A stretch of 14,269 nucleotides of DNA from CAJQQY01 sp964352225 (lineage in GTDB: Bacteria; Bacteroidota; Bacteroidia; Chitinophagales; Saprospiraceae), in contig CAYGRM010000161.1 of NCBI GenBank assembly GCA_964352225.1, forward strand, positions 1 to 14,269. Direction: 5' to 3'. Positions 7,074 to 14,269 of the stretch are shown here, piece by piece. Made by a program: the position numbers and the translations under genes. The notes below the pieces were generated by a model, which did not search any database, was not told the DNA's origin, and saw only the letters and a list, made by a program, of their open reading frames with translations. The stretch's first letter is position 1. Each line of letters opens with the position of its first letter.

Positions 7074-10000
7074 ATGTCAATAACTCGACTTTTGTTGTTG
7101 GGCTTTTTTGTTTGCTTTGGAGCTATTTCTTCTACCGCACAAATTACCGTAAACTTCACCTCAGATCAAACAGAAGGGTGTGGTTCCGTTCAAGTGAACT
7201 TTTGTGATAATTCATCGTCGACCGCAGGAAGCATAGTTTCTTGGTCTTGGAATCTAGGTGGCGTTAATTCTAGTAACGAATGTCAAGGACGAATTTTTGG
7301 ATCGCCAGGAAGTTATGAAATTTGCTTAACTGTAACTGATAGTGAGGGCAATACAGGAACGCTTTGTGAACCTAACTATATTACAGTTTACCCGTTGCCA
7401 TCTCCTGATTTTGAATCCCCTGAACCTGATGGTTGTATCCCACATGGAGCGACATTTAATTACTCAGGTAGTTCTACCAATATTACAGAATTTATTTGGG
7501 GAGTGGGGGGATCAGCTGGTGTAATTATCAATGATGGAAGTTCCTCACCAAATGCAGCAAGTACCTACACTATTGCTGATCAATATAATATTAGTTTAAC
7601 TGTAACCGATGAAAACGGGTGTGTCAATTTTATTACAAAAGATAATTTTATCACCACTTATGAACCTACGGTGGTAGATGTTCATGCAGTAGAAACATTT
7701 AAATGTGAACCTCCATTTTCGGTAGAATTTGTTAATGATAATGTTCAGCCCAATATGACTTATACTTGGAATTTTGGGAATGGAATAAATTTCGTTGGAG
7801 TGACACCTCCCCCAGTTTTATATTCAAATGAAGGTGCTTATACGGTTACGGTAATTGGAGAAAATGCAGATACCGATTGTAGAGATACTTTGGTCTTAGA
7901 AAATTATATCAATATCGGTTACGTAATAGATTTTACTTTCACACCCGAAGTTGGATGTGAGGACTTAACAGTTACATTTACCGATGGGTCTGCGGAATCA
8001 GCAGATAATGTCACTTGGGATTTCGGAGATGGGTCTGCCCCATCAAGTAGTCCTTCCCCGACTCATGTTTACCAAAATTCAGGATTTTATACTGTTACCC
8101 TAACAAGAGATATTGGAGGATGTATCACTACTTATTCTACCACAACCGAGATTGAAGTTTTCGCCTTGCCGGATGTAGCCTATAATAATGATAATACTTT
8201 GGGTTGTTCCGTTCCTCATTCAGTTAATTTTACGGGAACTTCAGCTGATGCCGTTGGCTGGTCTTGGGACTTTGGTGATGGTACAACAAGTAATCAACAA
8301 AATCCAAATCACGTATATACTGATTTTGGAATTTATAATGTGACCTTGACTGTTACTAATGCGAATGGTTGTGAAAATATTATTTCAACTACCAATATTG
8401 AATTAGTAGAAACAGAAGCCTCGATAGTAAATAATCAATTCTCAGGATGTACTCCTTTGAATATTAATTTGGCTGATAACTCAACAACTGTTTTACCTAT
8501 TACTAATTGGCTTTGGGAAATAAATACTCCTTCTGGTCTAATCACCTCAACAGATCCAACGCCTAATTTCATGATTTCAGATACTGGATGCTTTGATATT
8601 GTTTTGACGGTAACCAATACTTTAGGATGTTCTGATACACAAACTTTTGTGGAAGCTGTTTGTGTAGGTGACGACCCGCTAGTAAATTTCGAGGGCGTTC
8701 CTACCGTAGCTTGTGTTGATGAGGTAGTTAATTTTACAGATTTATCTTCGCCATTTGTGGATATCTGGTTTTGGGATTTCGGAAATGGGCAAAATAATGG
8801 AACCCAAAATCCATCAACTAGTTATGCTGATACCGGGTTTTATGACGTAACCTTATTGGTATCGGATAAGGGATGTACTGACCAAATTACTTTGACAAAT
8901 TATATAGAGGTGACTGCTCCTAAGGCAGTTTTTAATATTATTCAAAATTGTGAAAATTCTTTATTCATTGAATCTACCAATACCTCAATTGGGGCTGATT
9001 CTTATTTTTGGGATTTTGGAGTAGCTGGAGTTGATGGTGATACTTCGAATTTATTTGAACCTATTTTCACTTATCCTGATACTGGTACCTACATAATTAC
9101 TTTGACCACTCAAAACTTCACCACTAATTGTACTCACTCGACTACTCGAACTTTATATATTCATGATCCACTTTCAGCCTTTACGGTTTCAGCAACGGAA
9201 GGCTGTGCACCCATGACGATCACAGCAATCAATAGCTCTGTTCATGCTCAACAATATGAGTGGTCAGGAGCGGGGATTAATTTTTCCAACGCCACTATTG
9301 CTAACACAAATATTACGATGCCCACCGCGGGCATTTACAATGATTTGCAATTAATCGTAACAGACATTAATGGATGTAAAGATACCACTCAATTTAATGA
9401 AACTATTTATGCAAATGGAGTTACCGTAGATTTTGATCCCAAAACGATTGGAGGTTGCCAACCTTTCGAGGTTACTTTTACAGAAAATGCTTCTAATCTT
9501 TTTGCGAATAATGTTCAATGGGACTGGATTTTTGGAAATAACCTCGGCACAGGAATAGGACAAACCTCCACTTACACTTTCGAAAATTTAGGACAACAAC
9601 AAGTTACCTTAACTGTAACAGATGATTGGGGTTGTGTGGGTAATTTAGTTGTCCCTAATGCCGTGGAAGTTACTAGACCGATTGCAGACTTTGATGCAGA
9701 TACTTTGAGCTGTACTAATTTTCCAATAATTTTTACCAATAATTCTTCAGCTTTAAATCCGACTTATAGTTGGGATTTCGGAGATGGTAATTTTTCCACC
9801 GAGGCAAATCCGAGTCATGTATTCATAACTGAAGGAAACTACAATCCATGTTTAACGGTAACAGATATTTATGGATGTGTGGATACCTTTTGTTTGGAAT
9901 ATGATATTGTCATTGCAGATCCAGGGGCAAATTTTTCACTAGACACCAGTTATGCCTCTTGTCCTCCTTTGGTGGTAAATTTCCAAAATACTTCTATCAA

Positions 10001-12674
10001 TGCTACCACTTTCCAATGGGATTTTGGTGATGGAAGTGGATTATCTAATTTGGAAAATCCTGCTCACGTTTACACCGTCCCAGGAATTTACAATGTTACT
10101 TTAATTGCCAATTCCAATGAGAACTGTGCAGATACTTTTATGATTGAAAACTTAATTGTGTTAGATGGACCACTTGGCAATTTTCATTACGAAATAGATA
10201 CCAGTTGTGCTCCAATGAAAGTTACTTTCTTTGCAGAATCGCAGGGAGAATTTATGTACCTCTGGGACTTTGGTGATGGCTCACCCTTAGATACGGTCAC
10301 GAGTGCGAGTACAGATACAACTATTTATTATTATCTAGGAGGAACCTATATTCCAAAATTAGCCATCATTGATCAGATTGGTTGTGAGCGTATTTTAGAA
10401 TCTCCAACAAGTATTTTTGTTCCAATTTTAGATTTAGGATTTCAAGGGACAGATACTGTACTTTGTGATTTTAATAATCCAATAACCTTTTTAAATTTAG
10501 TTAACTCAACAGGTCCAATTGATAGTTTGCAATGGCAATTCCAAGGTGGACTGCCTGCTGTTAGTGATGAGTTTGAACCAACCGTAACTTTTGATCAGCC
10601 AGGCTTATATGATGTAACTTTGACCGCCCATAATGCATACTGCTCGGATACACTATTAGTGAATGATTATATCAGAATTGGAGATGTTCCAGATGCCAAT
10701 TTTTCGATGTCAGATGTCTTGGGGTGTGAACCTTTTGAAGTTACCTTCTCAGATTTGACCAATGTCATTAATGGAAATGTCGAACAATGGCATTGGAAAT
10801 TTGGAGATGGCTTTGAATCATTTTTAGAGCAACCTACTCATACTTATATAGATGGCACAAGTTTCGATGCCCAATTAATTGTAACTACTGATGTTGGTTG
10901 CGTTGACAGCATTTCTCAAAATATAACTGTACTGCTTCAACCAGATGTAATCGTTACAGGAGATCAAGAAATATGTATTGGTGAAGTTACCCAGCTCCTT
11001 GCAACGATCACAAGTGATCCAACTGGCGTTACTTATTTTTGGGAAAATGATCCAACTCTCAGTTGTACTAATTGTTTGAACCCGGTGGCTAATCCAATTG
11101 ATACCACCATTTATACTTTTGTTGCGATTAGTAACGAAGGTTGTGAAACGAGAGTGGATATTCAAGTTGATGTTCGACCAGTTTATGCTCCAGTTGTTGA
11201 AATCTCGAATGATACCCTGATCTGTGCTAATGATGTAGTCCAACTCTATGTTGATGGTGGAGATGATATATTTTCATACATCTGGGATGTTAATCAGGCC
11301 GGTTTGACTTGTTATGATAACTGCCTAAATCCAATTGCCTCGCCGGAAGTTTCAACCACTTATTCAGTTACGGTTACCAATAATTTTAACTGTTCTAGCA
11401 TTGGTTCAGTAACTGTTGATGTACTTGACCAAAATCAAATTTTTGCCAGTCCAGATCGAACAATTTGCCTAGGGGATACTGCTCAATTACATATTAATAC
11501 TGGCAACAATCCCATTTGGTTAGTATCCAATGGCTTGGATTGCTCTACTTGTTTTGATGCAATAGCTAGTCCAAGTGAAACAACCGATTTTGTGGCTCAA
11601 GTAACTACGGATGAAGGTTGTAAAATCATTGATACCGTTCGTGTAAATGTACTAACTCAACAAGATCTTTTTGTTGGGGAAACCGCAACAGTTTGTCGTG
11701 GTGAGTCGATTTTATTAAATGCCGAATTCCTTTATCCTTTTGGAAATATAAATCCACTTTTCAGTTGGACTCCAGCAGGAAGCTTAGACGATCCACTTAT
11801 TCTTAATCCTGAGGCAATGCCTTCACAATCAACAACTTACACTTTGTCAATTGCCGCTGATAAATGTACTTTAAGTGATTCTTTAAGAGTAAATGTGGTG
11901 GACAAAACTGAAATTGAAGCCATAGGTACAAATGTATGTTTAGGAGATACTGCACAACTGGATGTTATTGGAAATGCAGATCAATTTGAGTGGATTCCGG
12001 CAGAAGGTTTGTCTGACCCGACCATCGCAAATCCTACAGCAATTCCAACTAACGATATTACCTACACGGTGATTGCGACTCTGTCAAGTTGTACACCTGA
12101 CACTTCGGAAGCATTGATTCAAGTAGATGAATTACCTGATGTCTTTTTACCGAATGTCTATAGCTTTTTTGAAGGAGAAACCGTTCCTCTAAATATTGAA
12201 GGAGCAACTTCAAACTATTCCTATGATTGGTTTCCCACAACTGGATTAAGTTGTACTGACTGTCCAAATCCAACCGCTAATCTTGACGAAAATATAGTTT
12301 ACTACGTTACCGTTACTGACATTTTCACCGGTTGCGAAAAAACTATAAATACCAATGTTCAGTTAATCAATTTTTGTTCAGAGGATTTAATTGGAGTACC
12401 AAATGTATTCACTCCAAATGGAGATGGAGAAAACGACGAACTTGAAATAAAATACTCTTCAGCGCTCATTATTGAAAATTATAAATTACAAATTTTCGAT
12501 CGATGGGGAGGCTTACTTTTCCAATCTAATGATATCAATGAAAGGTGGGATGGAAAATCTAATGGAAGAAAGGTGCCAACTGGAGTAGTTATTTACTTCT
12601 TGGAATTTCCATGTCATATTGATGGTAGTACAATTCAGAAGAAAGGAGATATTACAATTTATCGGCAAGAATAG
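7074..12674 (+). CDS. Giant PKD-repeat surface protein with T9SS type B (gliding motility-associated) C-terminal domain
   Basis: This 1866-residue exported protein begins with a signal peptide (cleavage near SSTAQ, residues 19-23). Residues about 25-1290 hold some fifteen PKD-like beta-sandwich modules. Each has a W-centred motif (first W57, last W1239; WDFGDG is intact in five) and a later TVTD/TLTV strand. Nearly every module has one Cys near its start (GCxPxxVxF) and another before its last strand (xNGCxD), suggesting one disulfide per module. Residues about 1291-1766 hold six modules of a second type ending in NPxAxP...TYxVxV. Four of these carry an extra close Cys pair (1331/1334, 1413/1417, 1490/1493, 1727/1730). 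The C-terminal domain from about C1768 (PNVFTPNGDGENDEL, LQIFDRWGGLLF, WDGKSNGRKVPTGVVIYFLE, KKGDITIYR) is the type B sorting signal recognised by the T9SS. No catalytic domain is seen. An adhesin or stalk role is inferred from this layout and the SprF-like neighbour. Confidence 0.93.
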   Translation: MSITRLLLLGFFVCFGAISSTAQITVNFTSDQTEGCGSVQVNFCDNSSSTAGSIVSWSWNLGGVNSSNECQGRIFGSPGSYEICLTVTDSEGNTGTLCEPNYITVYPLPSPDFESPEPDGCIPHGATFNYSGSSTNITEFIWGVGGSAGVIINDGSSSPNAASTYTIADQYNISLTVTDENGCVNFITKDNFITTYEPTVVDVHAVETFKCEPPFSVEFVNDNVQPNMTYTWNFGNGINFVGVTPPPVLYSNEGAYTVTVIGENADTDCRDTLVLENYINIGYVIDFTFTPEVGCEDLTVTFTDGSAESADNVTWDFGDGSAPSSSPSPTHVYQNSGFYTVTLTRDIGGCITTYSTTTEIEVFALPDVAYNNDNTLGCSVPHSVNFTGTSADAVGWSWDFGDGTTSNQQNPNHVYTDFGIYNVTLTVTNANGCENIISTTNIELVETEASIVNNQFSGCTPLNINLADNSTTVLPITNWLWEINTPSGLITSTDPTPNFMISDTGCFDIVLTVTNTLGCSDTQTFVEAVCVGDDPLVNFEGVPTVACVDEVVNFTDLSSPFVDIWFWDFGNGQNNGTQNPSTSYADTGFYDVTLLVSDKGCTDQITLTNYIEVTAPKAVFNIIQNCENSLFIESTNTSIGADSYFWDFGVAGVDGDTSNLFEPIFTYPDTGTYIITLTTQNFTTNCTHSTTRTLYIHDPLSAFTVSATEGCAPMTITAINSSVHAQQYEWSGAGINFSNATIANTNITMPTAGIYNDLQLIVTDINGCKDTTQFNETIYANGVTVDFDPKTIGGCQPFEVTFTENASNLFANNVQWDWIFGNNLGTGIGQTSTYTFENLGQQQVTLTVTDDWGCVGNLVVPNAVEVTRPIADFDADTLSCTNFPIIFTNNSSALNPTYSWDFGDGNFSTEANPSHVFITEGNYNPCLTVTDIYGCVDTFCLEYDIVIADPGANFSLDTSYASCPPLVVNFQNTSINATTFQWDFGDGSGLSNLENPAHVYTVPGIYNVTLIANSNENCADTFMIENLIVLDGPLGNFHYEIDTSCAPMKVTFFAESQGEFMYLWDFGDGSPLDTVTSASTDTTIYYYLGGTYIPKLAIIDQIGCERILESPTSIFVPILDLGFQGTDTVLCDFNNPITFLNLVNSTGPIDSLQWQFQGGLPAVSDEFEPTVTFDQPGLYDVTLTAHNAYCSDTLLVNDYIRIGDVPDANFSMSDVLGCEPFEVTFSDLTNVINGNVEQWHWKFGDGFESFLEQPTHTYIDGTSFDAQLIVTTDVGCVDSISQNITVLLQPDVIVTGDQEICIGEVTQLLATITSDPTGVTYFWENDPTLSCTNCLNPVANPIDTTIYTFVAISNEGCETRVDIQVDVRPVYAPVVEISNDTLICANDVVQLYVDGGDDIFSYIWDVNQAGLTCYDNCLNPIASPEVSTTYSVTVTNNFNCSSIGSVTVDVLDQNQIFASPDRTICLGDTAQLHINTGNNPIWLVSNGLDCSTCFDAIASPSETTDFVAQVTTDEGCKIIDTVRVNVLTQQDLFVGETATVCRGESILLNAEFLYPFGNINPLFSWTPAGSLDDPLILNPEAMPSQSTTYTLSIAADKCTLSDSLRVNVVDKTEIEAIGTNVCLGDTAQLDVIGNADQFEWIPAEGLSDPTIANPTAIPTNDITYTVIATLSSCTPDTSEALIQVDELPDVFLPNVYSFFEGETVPLNIEGATSNYSYDWFPTTGLSCTDCPNPTANLDENIVYYVTVTDIFTGCEKTINTNVQLINFCSEDLIGVPNVFTPNGDGENDELEIKYSSALIIENYKLQIFDRWGGLLFQSNDINERWDGKSNGRKVPTGVVIYFLEFPCHIDGSTIQKKGDITIYRQE

Positions 12675-12680
12675 TTGAAA

Positions 12681-12732
12681 TGAATTACGAGCCACGATAG
12701 TTTATATTTTATTTATCGTGGTTCGTAATTCA
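12681..12732. terminator. Large symmetrical hairpin between convergent genes
   Basis: A 19-bp stem with one G-T wobble (TGAATTACGAGCCACGATA at 12681-12699 with 12714-12732) encloses a 14-nt AT-rich loop. It starts 6 nt after the PKD gene stop and ends 24 nt before the end of the convergent ankyrin gene. There is no T-run directly after either side, so it is not a textbook intrinsic terminator. It may act as a bidirectional terminator or as a 3'-end block against exonucleases. Confidence 0.6.
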
Positions 12733-12756
12733 TCAATCGAAGTGTACGTAATTATT

Positions 12757-13215
12757 TTAATCTAATAATTTTGCCATCTCTAATTGTCCTTTCAGCATTG
12801 CATTTGTTGCAGCTGTATTACCTTTAGCATCTTTGACTGTCTTATCCGCATTAGCTTGTAACAATAATTTTACAATTTCTTTTTGTCCAAACATGGCTGC
12901 ATAAATTAAAGCAGTTTCTCCACTAAGATTAACAATATTTACATCTGCACCATTAGCAATTAAAGCTTTAACTATATCTAGGTAACCCTTAAAACAAACT
13001 CCCATCAAGGCAGTATTTCCAGCAGCATCTACCTCATTAATATTTGCTCCTTGATCCAGAAGGTATTGCGTTAATTCCAAATGATTGCTATAACCTGCCA
13101 AAACCAGAGGCGTAAATCCTCTCTCATTCTTCTGATGAATAATATTTTTATCAGCCTTTACTGCGGTTTTGATTTGTTTTAAATCACCTTCTCTGATTAA
13201 TTGAAAAAAATCCAT
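12757..13215 (-). CDS. Small ankyrin-repeat protein, likely linked to peroxide response
   Basis: This 152-residue protein consists almost wholly of ankyrin repeats: a degenerate N-terminal cap (1-31), then repeats at about 32-64 (GFTPLVLAGYSNHLELTQYL), 65-97 (GNTALMGVCFKGYLDIVKAL), 98-130 (GETALIYAAMFGQKEIVKLL) and a C-terminal cap to 152. There is no signal peptide or extra domain, so it is a cytoplasmic protein-binding scaffold. Its divergent neighbour encodes an OxyR-type regulator, and a good promoter with a possible OxyR site lies between them. Small ankyrin proteins are found beside catalase genes in some bacteria, such as ankB next to katB in Pseudomonas aeruginosa, where they support peroxide resistance. 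That role is inferred here from context; no catalase gene lies in the window. Confidence 0.9.
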   Translation of the reverse strand: MDFFQLIREGDLKQIKTAVKADKNIIHQKNERGFTPLVLAGYSNHLELTQYLLDQGANINEVDAAGNTALMGVCFKGYLDIVKALIANGADVNIVNLSGETALIYAAMFGQKEIVKLLLQANADKTVKDAKGNTAATNAMLKGQLEMAKLLD

Positions 13216-13239
13216 TTTACAAGTTTATAGTTTGTGATT

Positions 13240-13255
13240 AATATTTCGAAATATT
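13240..13255. promoter_or_regulatory. 16-bp perfect palindrome in the leader of the ankyrin gene
   Basis: AATATTTCGAAATATT is a perfect palindrome 25 nt upstream of the ankyrin start codon and about 10-25 nt downstream of the start site expected from the promoter at 13272-13303. That position suits a repressor operator. No known consensus is recognised, and the AT content raises the chance of coincidence. Confidence 0.35.
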
Positions 13256-13271
13256 GAAATTGTAAAAAAAA

Positions 13272-13303
13272 CAAATGTAACAATCGTAATAATATAAACC
13301 AAA
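13272..13303 (-). promoter_or_regulatory. Bacteroidota-type promoter for the ankyrin gene
   Basis: Read on the minus strand, TTTG (13303-13300) is followed after 20 nt by TACATTTG (13279-13272). This matches the Bacteroidota primary-sigma consensus TTG, about 17-23 nt, TAnnTTTG. The implied transcription start is near 13265, giving a leader of about 50 nt. It is the clearest promoter in the window. Confidence 0.65.
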
Positions 13304-13323
13304 CTGATTAATTTTATGTTTTC

Positions 13324-13338
13324 ATAGACAAAATCTAT
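13324..13338. promoter_or_regulatory. Candidate OxyR/LysR-type binding site (ATAG-N7-CTAT)
   Basis: ATAGACAAAATCTAT has the ATAG-N7-CTAT form of an OxyR half-site and also satisfies the LysR T-N11-A rule. It ends 4 nt before the oxyR start codon. Its centre (13331) lies about 66 nt upstream of the predicted ankyrin start site, the usual recognition-site position for LysR-type activators. A second half-site one repeat (22 nt) away is not well conserved. Confidence 0.5.
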
Positions 13339-13342
13339 TTAT

Positions 13343-14254
13343 ATGAATTTCCAGCAATTAGAATATATCATTGAAGTCGAACGCACCAGACATTTTGCCG
13401 AAGCAGCTAAAAAATGTTTTGTGACTCAACCCACTTTGAGCATGATGATCAAAAAACTAGAGCAAGAATTGGGCGTAATGATTTTTGATAGAAAACAAAA
13501 ACCAATCGCCCCAACTACGCAAGGCAAAAGAATAATTGAGCATGCAAAAACTATTTTAAAACAGAAAAATCTGCTACTCGAAACTGTTCAACAAGAAAAG
13601 GAAACCATCACAGGTGATCTTCGACTTGGAATCATACCCACCATTGCACCTTATCTAATTCCTCTTTTTATCAATACGTTTACGACCAAATACCCAAAAG
13701 TCAACATCATCGCAGAAGAAATAAATACTTCTCTAATTATTGAGAAACTTAAAAATGGACATCTAGATATTGGTATTTTAGCTACTCCGCTAGAGGAAAT
13801 AAATATTGAAGAAATACCTCTTTTTTATGAAGAATTTTTTCTCTATGGCTCTACTGATTTTGAGAAGGAATTTATCTTACCTGAGGATATTAATTTAAAC
13901 CAATTATTACTTTTGGAGGAGGGACATTGCCTTCGTTCGCAGGTTTTAAATCTTTGCCATTTAAAAGAAAAACTCAAATCTAATTTCTCCTATAAATCTG
14001 GAAGTTTGGAAACGCTGAAAAGGCTCGTCGAAAAAAATCAAGGCATCACCATCCTCCCAGAATTGGCCATCAAAGGAATTGACAAAAAACGGATTATTAA
14101 ATTTAAACACCCTCGACCAGTTCGAGAAGTAAGCCTAGTCATTCATAGATCTTTTATCAAAAAGAAAATGTTAGATACCCTTTTTGAAGAAATCAGAAAT
14201 GCTTTACCCAAAAAATTAAAAGAGAACTCAAAGAAATTTGTAGTAAAAATTTAA
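13343..14254 (+). CDS. oxyR: OxyR-type LysR-family hydrogen peroxide sensor/regulator
   Basis: OxyR is a cytoplasmic transcription factor that senses hydrogen peroxide by forming an intramolecular disulfide and then activates peroxide-defence genes. The 303-residue length is normal. Residues 1-60 form the LysR helix-turn-helix (MNFQQLEYIIEV, FAEAAKKCFVTQPTLSMMIKKLE, GVMIFDR). Residues about 90-295 form the periplasmic-binding-like sensor domain, beginning at GDLRLGIIPTIAPYL. The decisive feature is LLEEGHCLRSQVLNLC: Cys196 and Cys205 keep the GHCLR context and nine-residue spacing of Cys199 and Cys208 in E. coli OxyR. The ATG at 13343 fits the usual OxyR N-terminus. A candidate binding site overlaps its own leader, suggesting autoregulation, and the ankyrin gene is divergent. 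Only 15 nt follow its stop in the window, so any downstream partner is unseen. Confidence 0.93.
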   Translation: MNFQQLEYIIEVERTRHFAEAAKKCFVTQPTLSMMIKKLEQELGVMIFDRKQKPIAPTTQGKRIIEHAKTILKQKNLLLETVQQEKETITGDLRLGIIPTIAPYLIPLFINTFTTKYPKVNIIAEEINTSLIIEKLKNGHLDIGILATPLEEINIEEIPLFYEEFFLYGSTDFEKEFILPEDINLNQLLLLEEGHCLRSQVLNLCHLKEKLKSNFSYKSGSLETLKRLVEKNQGITILPELAIKGIDKKRIIKFKHPRPVREVSLVIHRSFIKKKMLDTLFEEIRNALPKKLKENSKKFVVKI

Positions 14255-14269
14255 TCAATCCCTCTTTGT

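Noticed and set aside
10875..11243. A 122-codon minus-strand open frame inside the PKD gene
   Set aside because: It lies opposite a clearly coding repeat region and its sequence is rich in Asn, Ser and Ile as expected for an antisense shadow.
7074..12674. A catalytic domain hidden in the giant PKD protein
   Set aside because: Every segment is accounted for by PKD-like or second-type modules and the sorting domain; no protease, glycosidase or lectin motif was seen.
13309..13316. TAATTTTA as a possible -7 element for oxyR
   Set aside because: It departs from TAnnTTTG at a key position and has no TTG at the correct distance upstream.

Overview
The window is AT-rich and carries features typical of Bacteroidota: a PorP/SprF-like outer-membrane protein, a TPR-PD40-OmpA periplasmic protein, a giant PKD-repeat protein ending in a type IX secretion (T9SS) type B C-terminal domain, no clear Shine-Dalgarno sequences, and one promoter matching the Bacteroidota form (TTTG, 20 nt, TAnnTTTG). 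A gliding or surface-adhesin-rich group such as Saprospiria is plausible, but that level of placement is a guess.

Layout. (1) 44-2306, + strand: three tightly spaced genes. The first is a degenerate homologue of an uncharacterised papain-like family, the second is an unrecognised 159-residue protein, and the third is a staphylococcal-nuclease-like enzyme with all the key active-site residues. A strong 15-bp hairpin with T-tracts ends the unit. (2) 2430-3011, - strand: coaE, dephospho-CoA kinase, the last step of coenzyme A synthesis. (3) 3012-3262: a divergent intergenic region with overlapping palindromes. (4) 3263-6334, + strand: a two-gene unit encoding a SprF/PorP-like membrane protein (TTG start) and a TPR/PD40/OmpA-like protein, followed by a hairpin terminator. 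(5) 6411-7073: a 0.66-kb AT-rich stretch with no convincing gene. (6) 7074-12674, + strand: an 1866-residue secreted protein with about fifteen PKD-like modules, six modules of a second type, and a type B sorting domain. It ends in a large symmetrical hairpin shared with the convergent gene. (7) 12757-14254: a small ankyrin-repeat gene transcribed divergently from an OxyR-type LysR regulator, with a recognisable promoter and an ATAG-N7-CTAT site between them.

How the genes work together. The SprF-like, OmpA-like and PKD/type B proteins form a familiar Bacteroidota set: a giant T9SS cargo, its probable outer-membrane partner, and a periplasmic protein that may connect the complex to peptidoglycan. 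The OxyR/ankyrin pair looks like a peroxide-response module, because OxyR keeps both redox cysteines at the canonical spacing. The best candidate for an undescribed system is the first three-gene unit, in which an apparently inactivated papain-like protein and an orphan protein sit with a nuclease that has no visible export signal. This is inferred from gene order only.
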